A stretch of 64,000 bases of DNA from an uncultured Desulfovibrionaceae bacterium (GTDB lineage Bacteria > Desulfobacterota > Desulfovibrionia > Desulfovibrionales > Desulfovibrionaceae), in NCBI GenBank assembly GCA_944325195.1, contig CALUZB010000004.1:372001-436000 (forward strand), given 5' to 3'. A program made the translations under genes and the position numbers. The notes beneath the pieces were generated by a model. The model was not told the origin of the DNA. It saw nothing but the letters and a program-made list of their open reading frames with translations, and ran no database searches. Positions 34,616-44,228 of this stretch are shown piece by piece (positions within the stretch are counted from its first letter, which is position 1; the number at the start of each line of letters is the position of its first letter).

Positions 34616-35293
34616 TCAACTTTCCCACTTGCGTTCCAAATAAACGGAAAAGCAGGAGATGGGGTAGCAGATGATAAAATAAATCAGGAAAATCAGGCCA
34701 TAAACCCAAAAGCTGGCCATGGCGTTGCGCATACCGGTAATTTCCACTATTTGCTGGCCGACCTTAACCAAATCCGGCACGTTGATAAAAAATACAAAAG
34801 GCGTTGTTTTAATCATCCGGGTGGTCAGGTTGATTACCCCTGGCAGCAAACGGCGCACTGCCTGCGGGATAATAATGTAGCGGTTGATCTGACTTTCAGT
34901 AAGCCCGATAGCCCTTCCGCTTTCACGCTGGTGGCGCGGCATGGACGTAATTGCTCCGCGCACCAGATCAGCCATTTCAGCCGTGCCCCACAGCGTAAAC
35001 ACCAGGATTGCCACACTCATGGCGCTGAGGTTGATTCCCCAGATTTTGCTTAAGCTGTAGTAAAACAGGAACAACAACACCAAAATAGGCATCACCCGGA
35101 TTATCTCCAGATAAATACGGGTTCCGGCCAGTACAAGTCTGTTTCTGGAAGTCATTGCCAACCCGACGAATATTCCCAGCAACATAGATAACACCACGGA
35201 AATGACAGAAATTTCCAAAGTGACAGCCAGTCCTTCCATAAGCCGGCTCATGTTCCGCCCGGAGAGGAAAATGCTAGCTACCGAGTCCAGCAC
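34616..35293 (-). CDS. Amino-acid ABC transporter permease
   Basis: A 225-residue HisM/GlnP-type permease with about five membrane helices and coupling segment SGRAIGLTESQINRYIIIPQA. The start is GTG 35293 because AAAGGAGG lies 6 nt upstream. A TTG at 35311 would itself contain that ribosome binding site. The start overlaps the end of the neighbouring permease gene by 20 nt, so the two subunits are translationally coupled and should form the heterodimeric channel. Confidence 0.9.
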   Translation of the reverse strand: MLDSVASIFLSGRNMSRLMEGLAVTLEISVISVVLSMLLGIFVGLAMTSRNRLVLAGTRIYLEIIRVMPILVLLFLFYYSLSKIWGINLSAMSVAILVFTLWGTAEMADLVRGAITSMPRHQRESGRAIGLTESQINRYIIIPQAVRRLLPGVINLTTRMIKTTPFVFFINVPDLVKVGQQIVEITGMRNAMASFWVYGLIFLIYFIICYPISCFSVYLERKWES

Positions 35294-35930
35294 GACGCAT
35301 CCTCCTTTCAAGAACGGTAAAAAACAAAGATACCGGCAGGATTAAAATCAGATATGAAACAACCAGCATCAGGTTGCTTTCATTGCTGTGCCCTTCTTTC
35401 ATCAGATCTTTGGCCACATACATGAGATCAGGCAAGGCGATTATGCTGAATACCGATGTTTCCTTGATCAGAAATATAGTGTTGGCTGCAATTGCCGGCA
35501 CAGCCACCGCCATAGCCTGAGGCAGAACCACATACCGGATTAACTGGGGGCGGGACAGTCCAATGGACAGGCCCGACTCGATTTGCGCCCGCCCAACCGC
35601 TTCAAGCCCGCTGCGGATAGCTTCCGCCATATACCCTCCGCCAAGAAAAGCCAAGCCCACTATAGCACAGGTGACCCCTTCCAGCATAATGCCTACCCTG
35701 GTCAGGCCGTAATAAAGAAAAAAAAGCTGGATCATCAACGGCGTATTCCGGGAAAGCTCAATATATCCGCCGACGATGCGATGCAGGACCGGCACATGAA
35801 AATAACGAACGAGCGCACAGACCAGACCTATCAGCAAAGAAAGCAGAATGCCCGCAAGAGCCAGGCTTATTGTAAGGGAAGCCGCCTTCCCGAACATGGG
35901 AATATGGGCAACTATATAATCTATGTCCAA
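35274..35930 (-). CDS. Amino-acid ABC transporter permease
   Basis: A 218-residue permease of the polar amino-acid uptake family. About five membrane segments; coupling segment SGLSIGLSRPQLIRYVVLPQA. The likely start is TTG 35930, with GAGG 8 nt upstream; the next in-frame start (ATG at MFGKAASL) would remove the first 11 residues. It lies 368 nt from the YeiH-family gene, in the same direction, and overlaps the next permease gene. Confidence 0.88.
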   Translation of the reverse strand: MDIDYIVAHIPMFGKAASLTISLALAGILLSLLIGLVCALVRYFHVPVLHRIVGGYIELSRNTPLMIQLFFLYYGLTRVGIMLEGVTCAIVGLAFLGGGYMAEAIRSGLEAVGRAQIESGLSIGLSRPQLIRYVVLPQAMAVAVPAIAANTIFLIKETSVFSIIALPDLMYVAKDLMKEGHSNESNLMLVVSYLILILPVSLFFTVLERRMRRAGLGS

Positions 35931-36298
35931 AACTGACCCTCGTAAGAGCGCATTAACACTACAACAGTCGCTTCACATGAAGAGCGATATATCACTACAT
36001 TAAATTACTTTTCCCCGCAAGCTGGGGCTTCCCTTTAACATACCCAGGCATTGCTTCATACCCGGGCAACGGCAGTATCATACAAGATTTGCGTTCATTT
36101 CCTAAATCGCCTGGGCGGGCTGTTGCGCACTTCACTCGCCCAAACCTGATTTTCAGCCTGTCCGCAACGACTTCCGCCGCATCATATGCCGTCTGAGCAC
36201 AGTCGCTGGAGAATAATGACTCGCAACGACACAGTTTTTAGCCGCCTAAAAAAGTCTCACCAATCTTTCAATCGATTCTACAGGCGTTATACCTCATC
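35931..36298. other. Gap between YeiH-family gene and permease genes
   Basis: No gene. On the minus strand, a TATGAT with TTAGGA 18 nt upstream (around 36070-36100) may be an internal promoter for the permease-permease-ATPase genes. A CCCGGGTATG-like duplication occurs nearby. Nothing else stands out. Confidence 0.35.
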
Positions 36299-37225
36299 TT
36301 AAAAAAGAAACAATATGGCAGGCAGCGAAACCAATATACATACAATCCATAATATCAAGCCCAACCCCAGCGGCTTCCAACCCACAGCCCGTACGGATTC
36401 GAAATTCAACGCCGCTCCTATCAGAAACAGACAAAGGGATAGGGAAGCGCGCGAAATAACAACCACTCCATCGCCAAACCATTGCGGCACAGGGAAATAA
36501 CTGTTGAGCAGAATAACCAGCACAAACCCCAAAATAAACAGAGGCAGGCGCAACTTGCGGTTGTCGCTTTTGAAAAGCAAGGCGGAAACCAGGGTCAAAG
36601 GGATAATCCACAAGGCCCTGGCCAACTTAACTGTGGTTGCAACCTGAAGAGCATCAACCCCGTAAGTCGCCGCCGCACCCACCACCGAGCTGGTGTCGTG
36701 AATGGCCACAGCGCACCAAAGCCCGAAATGAGTCGCGTCCATATTCAGGAGATGCCCCAACACCGGAAACAGCAACAAGGCCAGGGCATTGAGCAGGAAC
36801 ACCACCCCAAGTGATACCGACATTTCCTTGGCGTTTGCCTGCACAGCTGGACCTACCGCCGCTATGGCGCTGCCGCCGCAAATAGCTGTACCGGAAGCAA
36901 GCAGCCAGGAAAGCCGCCGGGGCATTCCCAACATTTTACCCAGCAAAGCGCCCAAACCCAACATCAAACCAATTGTAACCAAGGTAAGCCAGAACCCATC
37001 CCGTCCGGCCTGCAAGGCATTTTCCAAATTCATGCTGAACCCAAGCCCGATTATCGCAGCTTTCAGCAGCCATGATGATACCTTTGCACTTTGACGGGGA
37101 AAAGGGTTGCCGATAAACTGTGCGAACAGGCAACCGCCGATAAGTGCAAGTGGAGCGCTGACCCAGGGGGTCAACGAGCCAACAGCAGCCAGAATAAAAA
37201 ACAGCTTATTAAAATGGAGTTGCAC
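36299..37225 (-). CDS. YeiH family (UPF0324) putative sulfur-compound exporter
   Basis: A 308-residue integral membrane protein with about ten hydrophobic segments. Seen: SWLLKAAIIGLGFSMNLENAL, LGKMLGMPRRLSWLLASGTAICGGSAIAAVGP, and IHDTSSVVGAA, which mark the YeiH/UPF0324 family. Members are proposed to export sulfate or sulfite; TauZ is one example. The transport direction and substrate are unproven. The frame stays open back to TTG 37306, but that overlaps the binding-protein gene and the terminator, so I start at GTG 37225 with GGGAA 8 nt upstream. It sits between the binding-protein and permease genes of an importer, an odd position discussed as a finding. Confidence 0.82.
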   Translation of the reverse strand: MQLHFNKLFFILAAVGSLTPWVSAPLALIGGCLFAQFIGNPFPRQSAKVSSWLLKAAIIGLGFSMNLENALQAGRDGFWLTLVTIGLMLGLGALLGKMLGMPRRLSWLLASGTAICGGSAIAAVGPAVQANAKEMSVSLGVVFLLNALALLLFPVLGHLLNMDATHFGLWCAVAIHDTSSVVGAAATYGVDALQVATTVKLARALWIIPLTLVSALLFKSDNRKLRLPLFILGFVLVILLNSYFPVPQWFGDGVVVISRASLSLCLFLIGAALNFESVRAVGWKPLGLGLILWIVCILVSLPAILFLF

Positions 37226-37237
37226 ATCTATTCCCGT

Positions 37238-37261
37238 AAAAAAGCGCGCCAAGGCGCGCTT
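37238..37261 (-). terminator. Attenuating terminator behind the CjaA-like binding-protein gene
   Basis: AAGCGCGCC/GGCGCGCTT stem with a tiny loop, followed by TTTT on the minus strand, 20 nt past the binding-protein stop. Same design as the hairpin at 11035-11067 in the other importer operon. Confidence 0.75.
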
Positions 37262-37280
37262 AACAATCAGACTTGAATTC

Positions 37281-38123
37281 TTATTGAATTTTACCTTCAA
37301 CCACAACAGTTTTCGGGTCTACAGAATCACCGTAAACCGGCTTTAAAGTTGCTTCATAGGCTTTATCAAAAAACTTCTCCTGATAAAGCTGTTCTATTTC
37401 TGCGTTCAGCCAGTCCAGCAGTTCCTTGTTGCCTTTCTTTACCGCCGGAGCAATGGTATCAAGACTGCCCAGGAAGTCTATGCCGGTTACAAATCCGGGA
37501 TTTTCCCTCACCCATGCAAAAATCAGGGTGTTATCATGGGCCAGACCTACCCCCCGACCATCCCGCAAAGAATTGAAAGCTTCGGTATTCTGATCGTATT
37601 TAATCAGCTCCACCTCGGGGTGGTTCTTGCTGAAATAAGCATCAGCAGTTGTGCCCTTATTGACAATCAGCTTTTTACCGGCAAGCTGCGATACGTCGGT
37701 AATAGGTGCATTTTCCGGCGACGCCACCCCCAACGCAACCTGCATATACGGCTTGGCAAAATCCACCTGTTCAGCCCGTTCCGGAGTTACCGTAAAATTG
37801 GCCAGAACCAGATCCGCCTTGTCAGCCTGCAACACTTCTATACGGCTGGCCGCTTCCACCAAAACAAACTCAACTTTGTTTTCATCTCCAAGCAGATCTT
37901 TAGCAAGGCGACGGGCCAAATAAATGTCATATCCCTGATTCTCGCCGTTTTCATCCACATATCCGAAAGGCGGTTTATCAGAAAACACTGCGATCCGGAT
38001 CTTACCGGCTTCCTTGATTTTATCCAATTCACCAGCGGCGTCGGCTTGCAGAGCAAAAGCCGTCAGACCTGCAAAAACCATTGCACAGATAAAAAGTGTC
38101 TTTATACTTTGCTTTAAATTCAT
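37281..38123 (-). CDS. Family 3 substrate-binding protein, CjaA (cysteine-binding) type
   Basis: A 280-residue periplasmic binding protein. A signal peptide (hydrophobic core to QADAA near residue 28) is followed by KIRIAVFSDKPPFGYVDENG, GYDIYLARRLAKDLLGDENK, FTVTPERAEQVDFAKPYM, NKGTTADAYFSKNHPE and LAHDNTLIFAWV. This pattern is close to what I recall of Campylobacter CjaA, a cysteine-binding protein, so cysteine is the most likely ligand (from memory, not a search). ATG 38123 is used because GAGGA lies 9 nt upstream; ATG 38132 would abut it. First gene of the locus, followed by an attenuator. Confidence 0.9.
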   Translation of the reverse strand: MNLKQSIKTLFICAMVFAGLTAFALQADAAGELDKIKEAGKIRIAVFSDKPPFGYVDENGENQGYDIYLARRLAKDLLGDENKVEFVLVEAASRIEVLQADKADLVLANFTVTPERAEQVDFAKPYMQVALGVASPENAPITDVSQLAGKKLIVNKGTTADAYFSKNHPEVELIKYDQNTEAFNSLRDGRGVGLAHDNTLIFAWVRENPGFVTGIDFLGSLDTIAPAVKKGNKELLDWLNAEIEQLYQEKFFDKAYEATLKPVYGDSVDPKTVVVEGKIQ

Positions 38124-38363
38124 CTTAATCATTCCTCAATTCAGGTTAAAAGCACTTTCAGACCCAACTCTTTTTGATATCTCAGCACCCCACCCAGGTC
38201 AACCTAAAAATCAGCGGCGCTAGCGAACCGCAACGCGATTCATTTCATAAATCGCCTGCAGACAGTTTACAGGGAGGCGTGTAACAGCAAAACGCTCGCG
38301 CCAGACAGGAAATCAGGCATCAGAAGTCGTTGAAGTGGCTTCTGATTATATGCCTCTTCATGC
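38124..38363. other. Divergent region between binding-protein and DUF533 genes
   Basis: No gene between 38124 and the DUF533 promoter. It should contain the minus-strand promoter of the importer locus, but I cannot single out a convincing pair of boxes. Confidence 0.4.
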
Positions 38364-38393
38364 TTGCATGAATATCTCAGAGTAAGCTATAAT
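38364..38393 (+). promoter_or_regulatory. Promoter of the DUF533 gene
   Basis: TTGCAT (38364-38369), an 18-nt spacer and a perfect TATAAT (38388-38393). Transcription should start near 38400, giving a leader of about 150 nt before ATG 38554. Confidence 0.6.
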
Positions 38394-38433
38394 ATTTTAA
38401 CGCTACTGAAATCTGTAAGCGCCATACTAAAAT

Positions 38434-38483
38434 AGGAGACAGCCGCAACCACGGAAAGGCCAATTTCCCGCGTTGCTACTCCT
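38434..38483 (+). promoter_or_regulatory. Nested stem-loop in the DUF533 leader
   Basis: Within the leader, GGAG...CTCC encloses GCAAC...GTTGC, which encloses GGAAA-ggccaa-TTTCC. The three helices are coaxially nested with small internal loops (CAC opposite CGC between the inner two). A second small hairpin CCGC/GCGG follows at about 38486-38499. I do not recognise a known riboswitch class. Function is inferred only from the foldability and its position. Confidence 0.4.
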
Positions 38484-38553
38484 CACCGCGCATATGCGGA
38501 AGGCGAGTCTTACGGGCTTTAATCTCTGATTAACCTAATTAAAGAGGAAAATT

Positions 38554-39243
38554 ATGGCACTGTTAGATAATCTGCAATCCATTCTGGGCGGGGGACAAAA
38601 TCAAAACCAATCCGGTTCAACTCTGACCAATCTGCTTGCACCAGCGGCCTTAGGCGGTTTGATGGGGGCCTTGATGAGCAATAAAACAACCCGCAAAGCT
38701 ACCGGCAGCGTATTGTTGGTGGGCGGCGGCGCAGCATTGGCCACAGCACTGTGGAACAAATATAAAAACCGCCCTTCAGTCCAGCAGACAGTACCGGTTG
38801 TTCCGCCTCAAAGCGGCCATGTTCAACCAGTGGCGGCCTACACTTCACAAGCTCAAGGGACTGTCGGATTTAACTCGTCTAACCTTGACGCTCGGGCAAA
38901 ACGTTTAATCCGAGCGATGATTTTTGCCGCAAAAAGCGATGGAGTAATCGACGCCCAGGAGCGACAGGCAATTCAAGAAACTCTCCAGCAACTCAATTTA
39001 GGGCAAGAGGCTGAGCAGGTAATTAATCAAGCCATGAACGATCCGTTGGACCCCAAGGCGATTGCTCAAGGGGTGAGCAGCCGGGAAGAAGCTCTGGAAG
39101 TTTACCTGGTAAGCAGCTCGGTTATTGAAGTGGATCATTTCATGGAAAGTAGTTACCTGGATGCGCTTGCAGGAGAACTCGGCATTCCACCGGAGCTTAC
39201 CCGGGATATTGCTCAGGAAATTGCGAAAAACCGGCAGGGTTAA
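38554..39243 (+). CDS. DUF533 / TerB-like protein (YebE type)
   Basis: A 229-residue protein. Residues 1-70 are Gly/Ala-rich with a hydrophobic segment (GSVLLVGGGAALATALW). A Gln/Pro/Val-rich linker follows, then a helical C-terminal domain of the TerB/DUF533 superfamily from about residue 105 (RAKRLIRAMIFAAKSDGVIDAQERQAI, SYLDALAGELGIPPEL). The acidic helix with DGVIDAQE is the TerB metal-binding-like motif. YebE in enterobacteria is an envelope-stress gene of unknown function. AAAGAGGAAAATT precedes ATG 38554. Preceded by an unusual leader and followed by its own terminator, so it is a single-gene unit. Confidence 0.85.
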   Translation: MALLDNLQSILGGGQNQNQSGSTLTNLLAPAALGGLMGALMSNKTTRKATGSVLLVGGGAALATALWNKYKNRPSVQQTVPVVPPQSGHVQPVAAYTSQAQGTVGFNSSNLDARAKRLIRAMIFAAKSDGVIDAQERQAIQETLQQLNLGQEAEQVINQAMNDPLDPKAIAQGVSSREEALEVYLVSSSVIEVDHFMESSYLDALAGELGIPPELTRDIAQEIAKNRQG

Positions 39244-39340
39244 CTGAACACATTTATGGTGCGGGAATCGCGCCCGGGCACGGATTTCGCGTTGCAGCTT
39301 GAGTCAATGTTAACCTGAAATTAAATAATCCGCTCTACTC

Positions 39341-39376
39341 CAGGCCGCCGAAAACTGGTTTGGCGGCCTGTATTTT
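39341..39376 (+). terminator. Terminator of the DUF533 gene
   Basis: CAGGCCGCC (39341-39349) pairs with GGCGGCCTG (39362-39370), with extra AAAC/GTTT pairing inside the loop, then TATTTTAC. Confidence 0.8.
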
Positions 39377-39484
39377 ACTATTTGTCAGCTGCCAAGTGTC
39401 TTACCGATTGCCTTAACCAATCCAGTGACTATATTCCGGGTTAACTTTAACGAAAGCCGGTTCCTCGCCTGCGGGAAATATATA

Positions 39485-39513
39485 TTGTTTGAATACGGCA
39501 ATTGAATTATACT
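39485..39513 (+). promoter_or_regulatory. Promoter of secA
   Basis: TTGTTT (39485-39490), a 17-nt spacer and TATACT (39508-39513). Start near 39520 gives an 85-nt leader. The frame that reaches back to 39502 would begin inside this promoter, which supports ATG 39604 as the secA start. Confidence 0.65.
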
Positions 39514-39603
39514 GACAGACGTTTTAGATTTCAGACCATTTTATCGCTGCCTGCTTCAGCTTGTTCCGACTTCAATTACAGCCGCCCTGACTTGGAGATA
39601 ATT

Positions 39604-42183
39604 ATGTTCAGCTTTTTATTCAGAAAAATATTCGGGTCAGCCAATGACCGATATTTAAAGACACTTCGCCCCATAGTGGAAAAGACCAACGCCTTGGAAC
39701 CGCAAATCAAAGCCATGGCTGATGAGGACTTCCCCGCAAGAATAATTGAGCTTAAGCAGGAAGTTGCCGACGGGAAATCGCTGGACGCACTTATGCCGGA
39801 GGTATTTGCCATGGTGCGCGAAGCTTCCCTGCGCACACTGAATATGCGCCATTTCGACGTTCAGTTGATTGGCGGCGCCGTACTTCATGCCGGTAAGATA
39901 GCAGAAATGAAAACCGGGGAAGGGAAAACCCTGGTGGCCACTCTGGCGGTGGCGCTCAACGCACTGGCCGGTAAAGGCGTGCATGTGGTGACTGTGAACG
40001 ACTACCTGGCCCGACGGGACGCCGCCTGGATGGGGGAAATCTATAAATTTCTGGGGCTCACTGTGGGCGTAATAGTGCACGGCCTCAGCGATGACGAGCG
40101 CAAAGCAGCATACGCAGCAGATATTACCTACGGCACCAATAATGAATTCGGTTTCGACTATTTGCGCGACAATATGAAATTCTATAAAGATCAGCTCTGC
40201 CAGCGCGATCACTTCTTCGCCATTGTGGACGAAGTTGACTCTATTCTGATTGATGAGGCCAGAACCCCGCTGATTATTTCCGGGGCCGGGCAGGAATCCA
40301 CTGCCCTGTATGCCCGGACTGATGCTATTGTGCCGAACCTGAAGCGGGAAACCCACTTCAGTATTGATGAAAAGAACCGTTCGCTTACTCTCACGGAAGA
40401 CGGAGTGACCCTGGCAGAGCAGCTTCTGAATATTGAAAACCTTTACGATCCACAAAATATCGCCTTGCAGCATCACCTTTTGCAGGCGCTTAAAGCTCAT
40501 CACCTGTTCAAACGGGATGTTGATTATATTGTGAGTGAGGGGCAGGTGGTGATTGTAGATGAGTTCACCGGCCGCCCGATGCCCGGCCGCCGTTTCTCCG
40601 ACGGCCTGCATCAGGCCCTGGAAGCCAAGGAGGGCGTAAAGATCGAGCAGGAGAACCACACTCTGGCTTCAATTACTTTCCAGAACTACTTCCGAATGTA
40701 CGATAAACTGGCCGGAATGACCGGTACAGCCGATACGGAAGCGGTTGAATTCAAGCAGATTTACAATCTGGACGTAGTCAGTATCCCCACCCACATGCCG
40801 ATGATCCGCAAAGACTATCCTGACTACATATTCCATTCGGCCAAAGAAAAATTCGAGGCTATCGCCAACGAAATTAAAGCTCTGCACGAGAAAGGACAGC
40901 CCGTGTTGGTGGGTACTATCTCCATTGAAAATTCAGAGCTGATTTCCAATATGCTCAAAAAAATGGGCATTCCCCACAATGTGCTTAATGCCAAACACCA
41001 CGAACAGGAAGCGACAATCGTGGCAGAGGCCGGGCGAAAAGGCAAAGTGACCATTGCCACCAATATGGCCGGACGCGGCACCGACATTAAGCTGGATGAA
41101 GAGGCCTTGGCTTTGGGCGGTCTGCATATCCTTGGAACAGAAAGACATGAGTCGCGCCGTATTGACAACCAATTACGCGGCCGTTCCGGGCGTCAAGGCG
41201 ATCCTGGTTCTTCCCGTTTTTTCCTCTCGCTGGAAGATGATTTGCTGCGCCTGTTCGGCTCCGACCGGTTCAAAGGGCTGTTGTCAAAATTAGGCATGGG
41301 TGATGGTCAGCCGATTGAAGACCGAATGGTCTCAGCCGCAATTGAACGCGCTCAAAAACGGGTGGAAGCGCATAACTTTGAAATCCGCAAAACCCTGCTT
41401 GATTACGACAATGTAATGAATCAACAACGCGAAGTGATTTATTCACTGCGCCGGGAAGCAATGTTTGACAACCCGGTAGAACTCATCGAAGAGTTTCGCG
41501 AAGACCTGCTGGATGATATATTTGACCGGATTTCCCACGGGCATAAGCTGGATGATGACACCCGCAACGCGCTTTTGGCTGAGCTTGAACAAAACTTCAA
41601 CCTTTCCCGGTTCTGGGAGTTGAGCAAGGGACTGCCGGACCGCGAAGATGTGGAGTCCGGACTTGACCAGATATTTGAAGAATTAAAAAGCTCAGCTGGA
41701 CCGGCATACCTGGATATTCTGCGCTACTTCATTCTGGAAGAACTCGACCGCTGCTGGAAAGAGCATCTGATAGATATGGATCATCTGCGCGACGGCATTG
41801 GTCTGCGCGGATATGGACAGCGTGACCCGAAACAGGAGTACAAGCGGGAAGGCTTTGAAATGTTCCGGGATATGCTGGACCGGATAAAGGCAAATACGTT
41901 CAAGGTGTTGACCAGAATACGCCTGCGTCGGGTTGAAGAAGAGCAAACCGAACAGCCGTCACAACCGGAAAAACCGGTCTCATCCACTGTCCGCGAACAA
42001 GACCAGGCCCACAAGCTTGGCTTTAAACATGCCGCCCAACCCGCCTCTGTTTCTTATTCCGGACCGGGGGAAAGCAATCGGACAAGGCGTCCACAACCTG
42101 TAAAAAGAGAAGTAAGAGTAGGACGCAACGATCCATGCCCATGTGGAAGCGGTAAGAAATATAAAAAGTGTTGTGGAGCATGA
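39604..42183 (+). CDS. secA: Preprotein translocase subunit SecA
   Basis: An 859-residue SecA, the ATPase motor that drives unfolded preproteins through SecYEG. Seen: Walker [15 protein letters not shown] near residue 102, DEAD-like motif [16 protein letters not shown] near 208, [25 protein letters not shown] near 482, [13 protein letters not shown], and the C-terminal zinc motif [16 protein letters not shown] that contacts SecB and lipids. Full length. ATG 39604 is preceded by TTGGAG. It precedes argJ by about 530 nt, an order seen in Desulfovibrio. Confidence 0.98.
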   Translation: MFSFLFRKIFGSANDRYLKTLRPIVEKTNALEPQIKAMADEDFPARIIELKQEVADGKSLDALMPEVFAMVREASLRTLNMRHFDVQLIGGAVLHAGKIAEMKTGEGKTLVATLAVALNALAGKGVHVVTVNDYLARRDAAWMGEIYKFLGLTVGVIVHGLSDDERKAAYAADITYGTNNEFGFDYLRDNMKFYKDQLCQRDHFFAIVDEVDSILIDEARTPLIISGAGQESTALYARTDAIVPNLKRETHFSIDEKNRSLTLTEDGVTLAEQLLNIENLYDPQNIALQHHLLQALKAHHLFKRDVDYIVSEGQVVIVDEFTGRPMPGRRFSDGLHQALEAKEGVKIEQENHTLASITFQNYFRMYDKLAGMTGTADTEAVEFKQIYNLDVVSIPTHMPMIRKDYPDYIFHSAKEKFEAIANEIKALHEKGQPVLVGTISIENSELISNMLKKMGIPHNVLNAKHHEQEATIVAEAGRKGKVTIATNMAGRGTDIKLDEEALALGGLHILGTERHESRRIDNQLRGRSGRQGDPGSSRFFLSLEDDLLRLFGSDRFKGLLSKLGMGDGQPIEDRMVSAAIERAQKRVEAHNFEIRKTLLDYDNVMNQQREVIYSLRREAMFDNPVELIEEFREDLLDDIFDRISHGHKLDDDTRNALLAELEQNFNLSRFWELSKGLPDREDVESGLDQIFEELKSSAGPAYLDILRYFILEELDRCWKEHLIDMDHLRDGIGLRGYGQRDPKQEYKREGFEMFRDMLDRIKANTFKVLTRIRLRRVEEEQTEQPSQPEKPVSSTVREQDQAHKLGFKHAAQPASVSYSGPGESNRTRRPQPVKREVRVGRNDPCPCGSGKKYKKCCGA

Positions 42184-42710
42184 AGGATTGGAGAATAAGC
42201 GGGCTGACAAGCCAGGCTCCAACTTGTATGCCGGCGGAAAACTTCGCTGTAAGCTGTTCAGAGCTGAAAATTACCGTTTGCGGTCAACCGGATCTCAATG
42301 GACAGGGGTGTGGCTGTGAGTCTGGGCAGATATAAACGCAACAATCCGGAACGTCTTTCATAGCCAACCTTTCAAGTTGATTATGAAGAGCACTTTACCG
42401 AAAAACGTGGGAGGGGGGCGACTCGTTCACGGCGGATTACTCTTGTGATTGAGTTCAAACAGCTGTATGAAAAGACTAAGGTTTTAGGTTAAGTTAAAGC
42501 CCACCAGCTTTATTGAGTGGGGTATCACAGATAACTTCAGAGCAGTTACGTTCAAAGTTGCAAAATGCTCTGGTGTTCGCGGAAGTTATTGACCTGCCCG
42601 GAAAACAAGGTAAGCTCCGCCTTTATTGCAGCTGAAGGTAACACCAGTTCTGGAATTATGCCATTTCAGAATAAGCTGCTCTGGTCATTTAATTTTAAAC
42701 TGGAGAACTC
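42184..42710. other. 527-nt gap between secA and argJ
   Basis: No gene supported. A 21-codon frame (42298-42363) and a frame crossing the argJ start (42565-42747) lack ribosome binding sites and protein-like content. No clear secA terminator is seen. The last 50 nt before argJ are AT-rich, consistent with a promoter. Confidence 0.45.
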
Positions 42711-43892
42711 ATGCTCAGCACGCCAAAAGGTTATCAGTTTGCAGTGACAGATGCCGGATTTCACAAATATCCCCGTAACAACCTGGCGCTAGTTTTAAGC
42801 GACACCCCGGCAACAGCCGCAGGAGTATTTACAAAAAACCGTTTTTGCGCCGCCCCGGTTATTGTAGGGAAAGAGATATTGGAAGGAAAACCGGCTGTCC
42901 GGGGCATTATGATCAATACCGGTCAAGCCAATGCCTGTACCGGGGAACAGGGCATCCAAAATTGCAGAACAACCATCTCGCTGCTGGCTAAGGCTTTAAA
43001 TCTTGCTCCAAAGGATATTCTGCCGGCGTCCACCGGGGTTATCGGTCAGCAATTCGATATGAATAAGTGGGAAAAGGCTGTCCCGCTTCTGCTTGCAAAT
43101 CTTGGTAAAAACAACGCCACAGACTTTGCAGACGCAATTCTGACTACCGATGCCTTCCATAAAATATCGTCACGCAAAATCAATCTGGTAGGCGGAGATG
43201 TCAGCCTGCTCGGCATGGCTAAGGGTGCCGGCATGATTTGTCCCAATATGGCAACAATGCTTGCAGTAGTGCTTTGCGACGTGCAGATCGATGCAGATCT
43301 CTGGCAAAGCCTGTTCCGGCAGGCTGTTGACCAAAGCTTTAATCGAGTCAGTGTAGATGGAGATACCAGCACCAACGATACAGTTTACGGACTTGCCAAT
43401 GGAGCTTCGGGAATATCCGCCACCGCAGAAGATACTTCCATATTATTGGAAGCCTTAACCGACGTGCTTTCAGAACTGGCCTACCTGTTGGTGAAAGACG
43501 GCGAAGGGGCCAGCAAAGTGCTGCATATCAGTGTTGTGGGGGCAAAGAACAACGCCGATGCTGAGTTGGTGGCGCGTACTATTGGCCATTCGCCTTTAGT
43601 GAAAACCGCCATGTATGGCCGTGATGCCAATTGGGGTCGGATTGTGGCCGCCATTGGACGCAGCGGAGCAGAATTCAATCCTAACGACGTAACTGTAAGC
43701 TTATGCGGGTATAAAATTTTTGAAAAGGGACAACCTGTTGATTTCGATTTTGACCCTGTTCTTGAACCATTGCTTAAAGCTGTGGATATCGCTATTGATG
43801 TCCGGTTGGGAGAAGGTCAGGGGCAATACATTTTCAAAGCTTCCGATTTAGGACATGCTTATATAGACTGTAACGCCAGTTACCGCTCTTGA
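42711..43892 (+). CDS. argJ: Bifunctional ornithine acetyltransferase/N-acetylglutamate synthase
   Basis: A 393-residue ArgJ, which recycles the acetyl group from N-acetylornithine to glutamate and may also make N-acetylglutamate from acetyl-CoA in arginine synthesis. The self-cleavage site is NMATMLAVV near residue 180, where the Thr becomes the N-terminal nucleophile of the beta chain. Also seen: AGVFTKNRFCAAPV, NTGQANACTGEQG, GVIGQ, VDGDTSTNDTVYGLANG and the C-terminal DLGHAYIDCNASYRS. Full length. AACTGGAGAACTC precedes ATG 42711. No other arginine gene is nearby. Confidence 0.96.
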   Translation: MLSTPKGYQFAVTDAGFHKYPRNNLALVLSDTPATAAGVFTKNRFCAAPVIVGKEILEGKPAVRGIMINTGQANACTGEQGIQNCRTTISLLAKALNLAPKDILPASTGVIGQQFDMNKWEKAVPLLLANLGKNNATDFADAILTTDAFHKISSRKINLVGGDVSLLGMAKGAGMICPNMATMLAVVLCDVQIDADLWQSLFRQAVDQSFNRVSVDGDTSTNDTVYGLANGASGISATAEDTSILLEALTDVLSELAYLLVKDGEGASKVLHISVVGAKNNADAELVARTIGHSPLVKTAMYGRDANWGRIVAAIGRSGAEFNPNDVTVSLCGYKIFEKGQPVDFDFDPVLEPLLKAVDIAIDVRLGEGQGQYIFKASDLGHAYIDCNASYRS

Positions 43893-44095
43893 TTCCAAGT
43901 ATCGCCGACTGCAGTAAGCATTTCAGAAGGATAATGATTGGTTACTTTTCAAATTATTCCATTAACAGGAGAAGGCAGTTTTGTATGCGCTGCGCAAGTA
44001 CTTTGAGGCAGTGACCATGCATTTATTATATAACCAAGCCTGAAATCCTCTGAGCAAATTGCTCGGGATTGATTTTGATTGCTTTATAAATAGGA

Positions 44096-44131
44096 CTGCC
44101 CACAAACCCGGACGTAAGAGTTTGTGGGCAG
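44096..44131. terminator. Strong hairpin between convergent argJ and the small exported protein gene
   Basis: A perfect 11-bp stem CTGCCCACAAA/TTTGTGGGCAG with a 14-nt loop lies midway between two convergent genes. Neither side has a clean U run (minus reads TCCTATTTAT), so it may act as a weak bidirectional terminator. The remaining 43893-44228 is otherwise empty. Confidence 0.5.
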
Positions 44132-44228
44132 CTCGCCGGTTATCGGCGGAGGAGTTGGGCTGATAGCCCATTTGCAAGAAGGGGGGCTTTACAAACCCAG
44201 GGTATTTGGGAATGTAAATTTCTAATTG

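Noticed and set aside
38434-38483. Assignment of the DUF533 leader to a known riboswitch (cobalamin, SAM, c-di-GMP, fluoride)
   Set aside because: The AGGAGAC and CCGCAAC words recall parts of the cobalamin aptamer, but the B12 box and the rest of the conserved core are missing. The conserved words of the other classes are also absent.
39655-40659. 334-codon open frame antisense to secA
   Set aside because: The secA reading is certain; the antisense frame is His/Gln-rich with no domain and no start signals.
42541-42553. 13-mer AGCAGTTACGTTC also found at 45266-45278
   Set aside because: A shared 13-mer is expected by chance several times in 64 kb, and the flanks differ.
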